Below are positions 1 to 7,754 of a stretch of DNA of 64,000 nt, one piece after another (within the stretch, counting starts at the first letter, position 1; each line of letters opens with the position of its first letter). The notes beneath the pieces are model-generated. The model made no database searches, had not been told where the DNA came from, and saw nothing but the letters and a program-made list of their open reading frames with translations. This DNA comes from Sphingobium sp. 15-1 (lineage in GTDB: Bacteria; Pseudomonadota; Alphaproteobacteria; Sphingomonadales; Sphingomonadaceae). Where the stretch lies: positions 1 through 64,000 of the forward strand of contig NZ_JABXJG010000003.1 in assembly GCF_013375535.1 (NCBI RefSeq). The letters run 5' to 3'. A program made the position numbers and the translations under genes.

Positions 1-1025
1 TTGAAATTGGGGTGGATACCGTCGGCCATGTCGATCTGGCGGCTGCCATACTCGCCCAGCATCGTGAAATATCGGTTATAGGGCGAATTTACGGTCCCGT
101 TGCCGAAGTCGATCCCGATCGGTTCGATCGTATTGGAATCGATTTTCGTCGGGTTGTCGGCCGTGCCCGGGGTGCTCAGACGCGGAACCTGGAAGGGGAC
201 GTTCTGATTAAATTGCGTACGATCGTTGATGTAGTGCGCCTGCGCAAAGATTTTGAGGCTATCGTCGTCGCTTTTATAGAGGAGGTTGGCGCGGATCTGG
301 CCTCCATCGTCAGCGGTATAGCCGACATCCCGGATACCCTTTGAGAAGCGATAGAATCCGCCGACAGCGAAGGTCAGATTCTGATTGATCGGCCCGGACA
401 GGAAGGCTTCGTTGCGGACCAGGCCATATTCGGTCAGTTCAAGACGATAGCCGCCTTCAAATTCCTGCTTGCCGGTTCGCGTGATGTGATTGACCGTCGC
501 GCCAAGGCCATTGGAATAGAGAATGCCGCCGGTGCCGCCCTTGATGACTTCGACGCGTTCGGTCATGAGGTCATCGCGCACGGCGACGTCGTTGTTCATG
601 AACTGGACTTCAGGCTCTTCATACCAGGGCAGGCCATCGATCAACTGCGGCGCGTAGCGATAGCCACCTGTCACCGGCAAGCCGCGCACGGTGATATTGT
701 TGCTGGCTTCGCCTGCAGTGCTGCCTTCGGCATAGATGCCCGGCACATTCTGGAGGAGGTCCGCAGTGCTCATGGGCGCGAGCCGCTTTATGTCCTCCTG
801 GGTGATGGTGTTGATCGTGTTGGTCGAGTCAATCTTGCGGGTGGCCCGCGTTACACCCGTGACGATGATCTCGGCATTCCCGTTTTCGCCACCATTTTGT
901 TGAGGCTGCGACGAACCGTCCTGGGCATGGGCGGCCTCTGCCATCGCAAGCATGACCGCGCCTGATCCGATCGCCGTAGCTAAGGCTACAGCAGATACGA
1001 CCGTCGTACGAATTGAACCTTTCAT
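1..1025 (-). CDS. TonB-dependent outer-membrane receptor, N-terminal part (cut by window edge)
   Basis: Reading leftward from the ATG at 1025, the frame stays open to base 1 (about 341 codons), so only the 5' part is present. The first ~35 residues look like a signal peptide ending in an AHA-Q site. The plug domain follows, with a TonB-box-like stretch AEIIVTGVTR, then DLLQNVPGIY, NNITVRGLPV and TERVEVIKGGTGGILYSNG, and then the start of the beta barrel. The ribosome site GGGAGGAGAAG lies just upstream. The protein should import a siderophore-like or organic substrate across the outer membrane using TonB energy. A ROK regulator gene lies upstream on the same strand and may control it. The substrate cannot be told from the sequence. 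The family call is firm. Confidence 0.9.
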   Translation of the reverse strand, partial: MKGSIRTTVVSAVALATAIGSGAVMLAMAEAAHAQDGSSQPQQNGGENGNAEIIVTGVTRATRKIDSTNTINTITQEDIKRLAPMSTADLLQNVPGIYAEGSTAGEASNNITVRGLPVTGGYRYAPQLIDGLPWYEEPEVQFMNNDVAVRDDLMTERVEVIKGGTGGILYSNGLGATVNHITRTGKQEFEGGYRLELTEYGLVRNEAFLSGPINQNLTFAVGGFYRFSKGIRDVGYTADDGGQIRANLLYKSDDDSLKIFAQAHYINDRTQFNQNVPFQVPRLSTPGTADNPTKIDSNTIEPIGIDFGNGTVNSPYNRYFTMLGEYGSRQIDMADGIHPNF

Positions 1026-1106
1026 GATCTTCTCCTCCCGATGGCGTGCATTTTGTTACGCGCTCATAATTTATCGGCAGGCACCCCACCCCGCTCGACG
1101 CGACTA

Positions 1107-1135
1107 AATCTAATAAAGTGATTTAATAGCGTCAA
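1107..1135 (-). promoter_or_regulatory. Predicted sigma-70 promoter of the TonB receptor gene
   Basis: On the minus strand, TTGACG (1135-1130) and TAGATT (1112-1107) are separated by 17 bases, about 80 bases upstream of the receptor start codon. An inverted repeat TAAATC-N9-GATTTA (1105-1125) overlaps the -10 element. This is a prediction from consensus only; no transcription start is known. Confidence 0.45.
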
Positions 1136-1150
1136 GTGCAATTCCGCTAT

Positions 1151-1166
1151 TGGCAAAGCTTTGCCA
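1151..1166. promoter_or_regulatory. 16-bp perfect palindrome, candidate operator
   Basis: TGGCAAAGCTTTGCCA is a perfect 16-bp palindrome just upstream of the predicted -35 of the TonB receptor promoter. Its size and symmetry fit a dimeric repressor or activator of LacI or ROK type. The neighbouring ROK protein gene is the obvious candidate, but the assignment is inference. Confidence 0.45.
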
Positions 1167-1290
1167 CTCTTAAAAAAATAGCATATATTACAATGTCTTA
1201 TTATAGATTGTGTGGCGAGGAGAGTAGCAGCTCGCGCTTGTTGATAGCTCGCCACAGCGACGGCGAACGGCCTGATTCGACAATGTGCGC

Positions 1291-2466
1291 TCAGGCGTCG
1301 GTATTTTTCAGCAGCGTTGCCAGATTGGGAGAGAAAGTCGCATACATCGGCAGCAATCCAGCGCCGATGGCAGGGGCCATGGCCTGCATCGTGCCAGCCA
1401 CCATGTCGGGGGCGAAGAAGTCCAGCGGGGTTGACCGTCCGATATGTTGGTTAACTTCGGATATGATTTTCGCGATCAGCGCTTGGGGTAGATCTCCATC
1501 GACGATGATTGCCTGAAGATCGAGCAGGCTGTTAGCGCCGATAATGACAAAAGCCAACGCCCTGGCGCATTCCTCGATCCAGTCGGCAACATGCAGTGGC
1601 AGGGCCGACACTTTGTCGTCGAAGGACGCTTCGTCATTTGTGGAAGCGCTGAGCGTCCTTTCGAGCATGTAACGCGAGGCCTTGTGAAGCAGAAATTCAG
1701 TCTCTCCCCCGTGGGCGGAAGGCACAGGCATCGACGCGATGGCGCCTGCATTGCCGTGGCGGCCTTCTTCCAACTGTCCCCGCAATACCAGGCCACCGCC
1801 GATGAAGGTCCCGATATGCAGATATAGATAGCTTTCAAGCTGAAGGCCGACGCCTGTCAGCAATTCCGCAAGAGCACCCGCATTGCCGTCATTCTCGAAA
1901 AACACGGGACAGGCAAATCTGGACCGAAACATCTGTTCGACATCGGCTCTTTGCCACTCGCTTGCCTGTGACTGCGAAATGCCGATTTCCTGCCGCCATT
2001 CGCCGATAAACCAGGGCATGGCTATGCCGACCCCCAGGAACGACGCGCGCTTTTCCGCTGAAAGACATGCAAGCTGACGATCGAGGAACGCCGCCGTTTG
2101 ATCGAGAACAAAAGCCGGAACCGGGAAATCGACGGGCTGGACATGGCGGTCCAGCACTTCCCCGCGATAGTTGAGCAGGACGAACGTCAGCCGTTCGCGA
2201 CCGATTTCGACGCCGACCGTAAAACCGCCATCGCCGTTCACCTCATATATTATGGAAGGCTGACCGATGCCGCCCGTCCGTTTGCCGGTGCGCACGACAA
2301 GCCGCGATGCTTCCAGCGCATCGACAATTCTGACGGCAGCTTGCGCAGAAAGGCCAGTCGCGTTGGCTATGTCCGTCTTTGATGCGCCGTTGCGCCGTCG
2401 GATTGTGGCGAGCGCCAAGCGCTCATTATAACGTCGAACACCATTCAGATTGCTGCTTCTTTGCAT
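1291..2466 (-). CDS. ROK-family transcriptional regulator (NagC/XylR type)
   Basis: This 391-residue protein begins with a winged helix-turn-helix (residues about 15-60, GASKTDIANATGLSAQAAVR) followed by a ROK sugar-kinase-like domain. The domain shows FFENDGNAGALAE (189-201), GTFIGGG (219-225) and EEGRHGNAGAIA (233-244). The CxCGxxGCxE zinc motif of many ROK proteins is not visible, so it may be a divergent member acting only as a regulator. Length matches ROK repressors. A GAGG ribosome site precedes the ATG. The gene lies upstream of the TonB receptor in the same direction, with a palindromic candidate operator in between, so it probably controls uptake of a sugar-like or related ligand. 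The ligand is unknown. Confidence 0.85.
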   Translation of the reverse strand: MQRSSNLNGVRRYNERLALATIRRRNGASKTDIANATGLSAQAAVRIVDALEASRLVVRTGKRTGGIGQPSIIYEVNGDGGFTVGVEIGRERLTFVLLNYRGEVLDRHVQPVDFPVPAFVLDQTAAFLDRQLACLSAEKRASFLGVGIAMPWFIGEWRQEIGISQSQASEWQRADVEQMFRSRFACPVFFENDGNAGALAELLTGVGLQLESYLYLHIGTFIGGGLVLRGQLEEGRHGNAGAIASMPVPSAHGGETEFLLHKASRYMLERTLSASTNDEASFDDKVSALPLHVADWIEECARALAFVIIGANSLLDLQAIIVDGDLPQALIAKIISEVNQHIGRSTPLDFFAPDMVAGTMQAMAPAIGAGLLPMYATFSPNLATLLKNTDA

Positions 2467-2785
2467 GGACCTCGCTTATGCCGCCAATCATGCGATCCGC
2501 AACCATACAAATGCGCTTGATCAGTTCAGAAGGAAACATTGTGGCTCGACCTCCGGCAGGCGGGTGTGGATCGGCCTGGAGACGGGACCCGCTTAGATTT
2601 CGGCCAAGCCGCTGGAAGTGAACTAAAAATACTACGGCGCTGGGGTCCCGATCGGCGCCGGTTCGAACCCCAGCACCATCTCAATTTCGCACGTTATTTC
2701 AGATAGTTGCGCTGCGCAAGGACAGGGTTACGCATCGGCGCCGATCCACACCTCACCGGAGCGATACGTAGTATCGGATGCGCAG
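2467..2785. other. Intergenic stretch with one hairpin, no gene seen
   Basis: No convincing coding region. A 7-bp inverted repeat GCTGGGG (2639-2645) / CCCCAGC (2668-2674) encloses GGTTCGAACC, which resembles a tRNA T-loop followed by an ACCA end. The T-stem does not pair, so I do not call a tRNA. The right end abuts the IS630 remnant. Confidence 0.4.
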
Positions 2786-3391
2786 GTGGCTCAGGTGATC
2801 GAGCGCACGCCGAACACCACGCCGAAGGATGCCACCCACTGGTCGATCCGCTCCATAGCAGCCGAGTCTGGGCTGTCGCACACTACCATCCGCCGAATCT
2901 GGGGTGCATTCGGTCTGCAGCCACACCGGTCAGAGACATTCAAGCTGTCAATCGATCCGCAGTTCATCGACAAGGTTCAGGACATAGTTGGCCTGTACAT
3001 GTCGCCACCGAACCGGGCGGTGCTGCTGTGTGTGGATGAAAAGTCGCAGATCCAGGCGCTGGATCGTGAGCAGCCGGTCTTGCGCATTGCGCCCGGCATA
3101 CTCGAGCGGCGCACCCATACTTACATCCGCAAAGGTACGACATCACTATTCGCGGCGCTCGACATCGCCACTGGCGCGGTGATCGGCAAGTGCTACAAAC
3201 GACACCGGGCAACCGAGTTCCTCGATTTCCTCAAGCGGATCGACGCCTAGATGCCCAAGGGGCCAGACGTGCACCTCGTGATGGACAACTATGCCACTCA
3301 CAAGACACCGAAGGTCAAGGCCTGGTTGGCGCGCCGTCCGCATTGGCATGTTCATTTCACACCGACATCAGACAATCTGCTGCTAGACTAA
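2786..3391 (+). pseudogene. IS630-family transposase, interrupted and C-terminally truncated
   Basis: The first frame (2786-3250) encodes an IS630 transposase segment: the HTH region SIRSIAAESGLSHTTIRRIW, then LLCVDEKSQIQALDR, which carries the first catalytic Asp. It stops at a TAG (3248-3250). The same frame then continues with VHLVMDNYATHKTPKVKAWL, the second catalytic Asp region, up to a TAA near 3390. The usual C-terminal part with the catalytic Glu is missing. An in-frame nonsense codon plus truncation means it is inactive. It sits directly against a recombinase fragment, so this is debris at a recombination junction. Confidence 0.8.
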
Positions 3392-3651
3392 CGCCATCAG
3401 GCTGGCGTTGCCGCCGGCAGCTGGGCGGGGTCACCGCCGGCGAAGACCCGGCCGAGGGGACACGCCGCGCCCGCAAGGAGATGACCGTTGCCGAACTGTG
3501 CGATTGGCATCTGAGCGAGGCGCGTGCCGACCGCATCCTGGGGCGGCGGAACCGGCCGATCAAGGATGCCTCGCTGGCGATGGACCAGAGCGGTATCAAG
3601 ACGCATATCAAGCCGCTGCTCGGCAACATCTCCAACCGGACCACCCGGTAG
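3391..3651 (+). pseudogene. Tyrosine recombinase (phage-type integrase) N-terminal fragment
   Basis: In the frame of the ATG at 3481 the segment reads LGGVTAGEDPAEG, then EMTVAELCDWHLSEARADRI and THIKPLLGN. This is typical of the end of the arm-binding domain and the core-binding (SAM-like) domain of site-specific integrases. The catalytic domain with the R-H-R-Y residues is absent; the frame ends at the stop at 3649-3651. It is therefore a broken remnant of an integrated element, fused to the IS630 debris. The family assignment rests on motif recall. Confidence 0.65.
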
Positions 3652-3732
3652 GGGCCGATCACAGCGAGCGGTGGCCAAGCGAGCGGCTAGACCGATTTGA
3701 TGATTTGGGCCGGAACGGCGGTGAGGAATGGC

Positions 3733-5136
3733 CTATCGCGCTTCGTTGATGACATGAATCTGGGTGAACTCGTGGAATCCTTCTTCCGCGAATTCGACGC
3801 CGATACCGGACTGCTTGGCGCCCCCAAACGGAATCGTCGGGCCGAAATCCAGATGCCTGTTGATCCAGACGGTGCCCGCTTCCATACGGCTGGCGAGATC
3901 ATAGGCGGCGGAGCGATCGTCCGACCAGATCGAACCGCCGAGCCCCATCGCGGATGCATTGGCGCGAGCAAGCGCATCTTCCGGATCATCGAAACGGATA
4001 ATCGGAAGAACGGGCCCGAACTGCTCTTCGTCGACCAACCGCGTACCATCCTCGATGTCGCGGACGATCGTTGGACGGATGAATAATCCGGGCCGATCCG
4101 GCATTACGCCGCCGGTCACAATGGTGCCGGCGTTTTCGGCATCGTCCAGGAAAGTTTTCACTTTCTCGTATTGTGCCCGGTTCTGAAGGGGGCCGATCTG
4201 GGTACCCTGCTTCAGTCCGTCATCAACGACAGTCTCCTCGGCGAGACGGGCAAGTTCGGCGCACAACGCATCGTATACATCCGAATGGGCATAGACCCGC
4301 TTGATGGCCAGGCAGACCTGGCCCGCGTTGAGAAATGCGCCCTGGAAGATGCCCGACGCTACCTTCACAGGGTCCGCATCCGGGAGCACGATCGCGGCGT
4401 CGTTGCCGCCAAGCTCAAGGGTTACGCGCTTAATCGAGGCGGCGGCGCCGGCCATGACCTTGCGGCCCGTTTCGGTTGACCCGGTGAAGCTGATCTTCGC
4501 GACGTCGGGATGGCTGGTCAGGCGCGCGCCGAGATCGTTTTGGTCCGTCACGACGTTGACCACGCCCGCGGGGAAAATGTCCGCCATCAATTCGCCAATG
4601 CGCAATGTCGCCAGCGGCGTCGTCGGCGCCGGCTTTACCACGAGTGTGTTGCCCGCGAGCAGCGCGAAGGGCAGCTTGAAGGCGAGGATCAGCACCGGGA
4701 AGTTCCACGGAATGATCGCACCGACCACGCCCAGCGGGCGGCGCTGCACTTCCACGCGCCGATTGTTGTTGTCCTCCAGCACCCGCACCGGGAGTTCATG
4801 CGTCGCCATCTGGCGGATGAAGGCCTCGCTGTAGGCGATTTCAGCCTCGGCTTCTGGCAGCGGCTTGCCCTGTTCCTCTGTCAGCAGGCGGGCCAGCGGG
4901 CCGGCATCGGCATGGATCGCGTCGGCAAGGCGCAGGATCGCCTGGCGGCGTTGCTCGATCGGCGTCCGCGCCCACGCGGGAAAGGCGGCCTTGGCGGCGG
5001 CGACCGCTTGGTCGAGCTGCGCTTCGGATGCGTGCGGGCAGGACGCCAGCACCTCCTCGGTGGCGGGGTTGATGACGTCCATAGCCCCGGCACCATCGAC
5101 CAGGCGACCATTGATGAGTAGCTTGTATTCAGGCAT
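3733..5136 (-). CDS. NAD(P)+-dependent aldehyde dehydrogenase
   Basis: A full-length aldehyde dehydrogenase of 467 residues, slightly shorter than the usual 480-500. It shows PWNFPVLI (about 143-150), the cofactor site FTGSTETG (217-224), the general base Glu241 in LELGG and the nucleophile Cys275 in NAGQVC. It oxidises an aldehyde to the acid in the cytoplasm; the substrate cannot be read. An AGGAGG ribosome site precedes the start. The frameshifted SDR lies upstream on the same strand with a gap of about 180 bases. The pair would fit alcohol to aldehyde to acid oxidation if the SDR were intact. Confidence 0.9.
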   Translation of the reverse strand: MPEYKLLINGRLVDGAGAMDVINPATEEVLASCPHASEAQLDQAVAAAKAAFPAWARTPIEQRRQAILRLADAIHADAGPLARLLTEEQGKPLPEAEAEIAYSEAFIRQMATHELPVRVLEDNNNRRVEVQRRPLGVVGAIIPWNFPVLILAFKLPFALLAGNTLVVKPAPTTPLATLRIGELMADIFPAGVVNVVTDQNDLGARLTSHPDVAKISFTGSTETGRKVMAGAAASIKRVTLELGGNDAAIVLPDADPVKVASGIFQGAFLNAGQVCLAIKRVYAHSDVYDALCAELARLAEETVVDDGLKQGTQIGPLQNRAQYEKVKTFLDDAENAGTIVTGGVMPDRPGLFIRPTIVRDIEDGTRLVDEEQFGPVLPIIRFDDPEDALARANASAMGLGGSIWSDDRSAAYDLASRMEAGTVWINRHLDFGPTIPFGGAKQSGIGVEFAEEGFHEFTQIHVINEAR

Positions 5137-5316
5137 GAAATCCTCCTGTGCGCTGGGGCCGAATTCTCGAGGCGGCCCTCTTTCATGTTAATCGCGAAAC
5201 CCCGCAGAGGGCCACGCGGCGAAGCTTCACGGGGATACGGTCAGGTCGCGCCTGCCTCCATATCACGCCAGAATGGCCACGATCCGAACGTGCCGACAAG
5301 GGGGCATCAGTCTGAC

Positions 5317-6076
5317 TCAGGTCGTCGTATACCCGCCGTCCACCGAGATCGCGGCACCGGTCACATAAGAGGCCTGGTTTGAAAGCATCCAGATGACGCT
5401 GCCCGCCATTTCCTCGGGCTGTGCCAGCCGACCCATCGGAATTCGCGACTCAAGGAAGGCCTTGGTTTCCGGTGCCGATTCGAAAAGCCCTTCGAGCATC
5501 GGGGTCAACACTGTCCCCGGCATGACGCAGTTCACCCGAATGTTGTGCTGTGCGTAGTCGAGCGCAGCGGCGCGCGTCAGCCCCAATACCGCGTGCTTGC
5601 TGCTGACGTAATCGGCGGCGCGCGGGAAGGCGACGACGCTGCTCCCCGAGGCGGTGTTTACGATCGACCCGCCACCTGTGCGTAGAAGCTCCCTGATCTC
5701 ATATTTCATACACAGGAACACGCCCTTCACGTTGACGGCGTAGACCTGCTCAATTTCATCCCAGGTGAGGTCATGGAGATCTTTGCCTACACTGAGGCGG
5801 CCGGCGTTGTTGAGCGCGCCGTCCAGCTGTCCGTACCGGGACACCGCAGCGGCAAACGAGCGCCTCGACATCGTCTTCCTGCGCCACATCGCACCGCACG
5901 AATTGCGCCGTTCCCCCGGCAGCTTCGATCTCATCGACGACGCTGGCCCCGGCTTCTTCGGTGCGGTCCCCCAACGTCAAATTCGCGCCAAGGCTGGCGG
6001 CGAGTATCGCGGTCGCACGCCCTATGCCGCTGGCTGCGCCGGTTATAATTACGGACTTGCCGGTGAGATCGATCAT
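5317..6076 (-). pseudogene. SDR-family oxidoreductase with a single frameshift
   Basis: The N-terminal part (from the ATG at 6076) reads MIDLTGKSVIITGAASGIGR with the TGxxxGxG NAD(P) motif, down to QEDDVEALV. There the frame is lost, and the adjacent frame carries the rest: AAAVSRYGQLDGALNNAG, NTASGSSVVAFPRAADYVSS with the catalytic Tyr, and SVDGGYTTT at the end. Removing one base in the AAA run at 5854-5856 would restore a normal ~250-residue enzyme. It is either a recent frameshift or a sequencing error. AAGGAAG precedes the ATG. It is likely co-transcribed with the downstream aldehyde dehydrogenase. Confidence 0.85.
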
Positions 6077-6737
6077 CTTTGTCTTCCTTGATTGCCGAAG
6101 TCGCTAAGATCGTCGCGGGACACTACAGCTTTCATTTTCATCGCGGACACTCCGAAAAAGCGCCGCGCGGATCTAGCTAGAGCACGTCTGCCCCCGCGAC
6201 CTAGGGCCATTTCGGGCATTTTTTGACGGAGCCAGATCAGCCTACCAAGCTTGCCCGAAGATTTCCGCTAAGCGACCTGTCGCCGCTCTGCGCTCGCCTT
6301 TCGACAGTCCCCTTGGGACGGTCACCTGGACGATCAACCGCACATCAACGGCAATGCAGATCTCGAACGCTAATACCATTCGCGATTGTTGCGCGCAAAT
6401 CGCGATACGTCCGTTACCGCGCCTGTCCGACCTCGCCGTGAAAGACCTCGCCAGCATCCGGCCGAAGACGGCGCGGGTAGTCCAAGCAGGGCACCAGAGC
6501 GAAGCATGCCCCCGGATTCCTCGGGGTCCCATCTACTGGGAGACTAACGGGGCTAAGGTGCAACGCGCGCCGCGGCAGGCGAAATGGCACCATCGAAAAC
6601 ATAAATCATGGTTCTAGGGCATGGCCCGCTTTTGCATCAATATTGCAACATGGGCTGGCGCCTCTCGTAGCCGCACGGCACTTAAAATCAGTGAAGGCGC
6701 AATTCCCAGTGAAGGCGCAATCCAAGGAGGCGAGAAT
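6077..6737. other. Long intergenic region with a leader direct repeat
   Basis: No gene recognised. The only clear structure is at the right end: CAGTGAAGGCGCAAT occurs at 6689-6703 and again at 6707-6721 (18-bp period), directly before the AAGGAGG ribosome site of the cupin gene. Divergent promoters for the SDR/aldehyde dehydrogenase pair and the cupin gene should lie here. Confidence 0.5.
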
Positions 6738-7604
6738 ATGGCCACCGGTTCATTGCACGACGTTCAGTCCGGCCCGCGTTATACGGTACACCGCGGTGTC
6801 CAGAATCCACCGGCGGACCAATGGGCGCCATTCGACTGGATTGAACCGAGCCTCGGTCGGCAGATCCACGGTGAAGTGACGATAGCCCGACCGGAAGGCA
6901 CGTCGGGATCGCTGCAGGCCGGCTTCTGGCGGACCGGGCCGACCGCTCCCGGCGCGAATGCGGACGGATCGCACAAGTTTCTCTGTTCCGCGCCGCTTGG
7001 CGACGAGCTTGCCTGCGTGATCGACGGCAGCGCGACGCTGACCGTGACCTCCACCGGCCAGAGCTATCGGGTCGGGCCCGGCTCCGTCATCAACCTGCCC
7101 AAGGGCCTCGAAGTGCAATGGGAGATCGAGGCGCCGGCCTTCAAGAAATACTGGTGTATCTGGAATGGCACCGAGCCGACCGCAAATCCGCCGCGGGATC
7201 TCATGATCAGGCATGTCAGCGACAATCCAGCCGACTGGGACGTGTTTCATTTCGTCGAGCCCAAGGAGGGCGCGCTGGTCGCAGGCGAGTACTACGTCAT
7301 CAGAGGCGGAGGCTCGACGGGCTCCTTCATGAGCTGCGTATGGCGGTCGGGCAAGGGGATCGCCGGCAGCGTTGTCGATGAAAACGGCACGCTCGTCACG
7401 CCCTATACCTGCACGAACGGCGACGAGACCATCCTGCTCCTCGAGGGCGAGGTAGACGTGGTCGAGACCGACAGCGGAAGGACGCAGTCGTTCAAGGCGG
7501 GCGACGTGATCGGCCTTTCGTCCGGCCAGCATATCACGTGGACGTCCAAGGGGCCGTTCTGCAAGAAATTGTCGGTCGTCTCCCGCGACGCGCTTCCGGA
7601 ATAA
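6738..7604 (+). CDS. Two-domain cupin protein of unknown reaction
   Basis: I take the ATG at 6738 (MATGSLHD), which follows a strong AAGGAGG, rather than an in-frame upstream start at 6621. This gives 288 residues. Two cupin-like halves are visible: GDELACVIDGSATLTV with GPGSVINLPKGLEVQWE, and GDETILLLEGEVDVVE with AGDVIGLSSGQHITW. Both resemble the cupin_3 (DUF861) type seen in ureidoglycine aminohydrolase-like proteins. The classical HxH metal pair is not obvious, so catalytic activity is uncertain. It sits about 150 bases upstream of a TonB receptor on the same strand and may belong to the same uptake/catabolic unit. Family call moderate; function unknown. Confidence 0.7.
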   Translation: MATGSLHDVQSGPRYTVHRGVQNPPADQWAPFDWIEPSLGRQIHGEVTIARPEGTSGSLQAGFWRTGPTAPGANADGSHKFLCSAPLGDELACVIDGSATLTVTSTGQSYRVGPGSVINLPKGLEVQWEIEAPAFKKYWCIWNGTEPTANPPRDLMIRHVSDNPADWDVFHFVEPKEGALVAGEYYVIRGGGSTGSFMSCVWRSGKGIAGSVVDENGTLVTPYTCTNGDETILLLEGEVDVVETDSGRTQSFKAGDVIGLSSGQHITWTSKGPFCKKLSVVSRDALPE

Positions 7605-7754
7605 TCATGGCCTTCTGCCGACCGCGGCAATTCGCACGCCGCCGTCAGCACGCAAGGACCTTGGGAAGCGACAAGTACAATGAGGGTGATGGCGACCATA
7701 TCCTATCAAGAGGTCTTCAGCCGTCTCGAAAATTTATAACAGGGAGTGAGTGGA

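Noticed and set aside
2639..2680. Possible tRNA or tmRNA 3' end (GGTTCGAACCCCAGCACCA)
   Set aside because: The T-stem bases do not pair and no upstream anticodon or D-arm can be folded; kept only as a weak hint of an integration scar.
6621..6737. Upstream start for the cupin gene (39 extra residues)
   Set aside because: The ATG at 6738 has a strong ribosome site and the extra stretch includes the 18-bp leader repeat with no family match.
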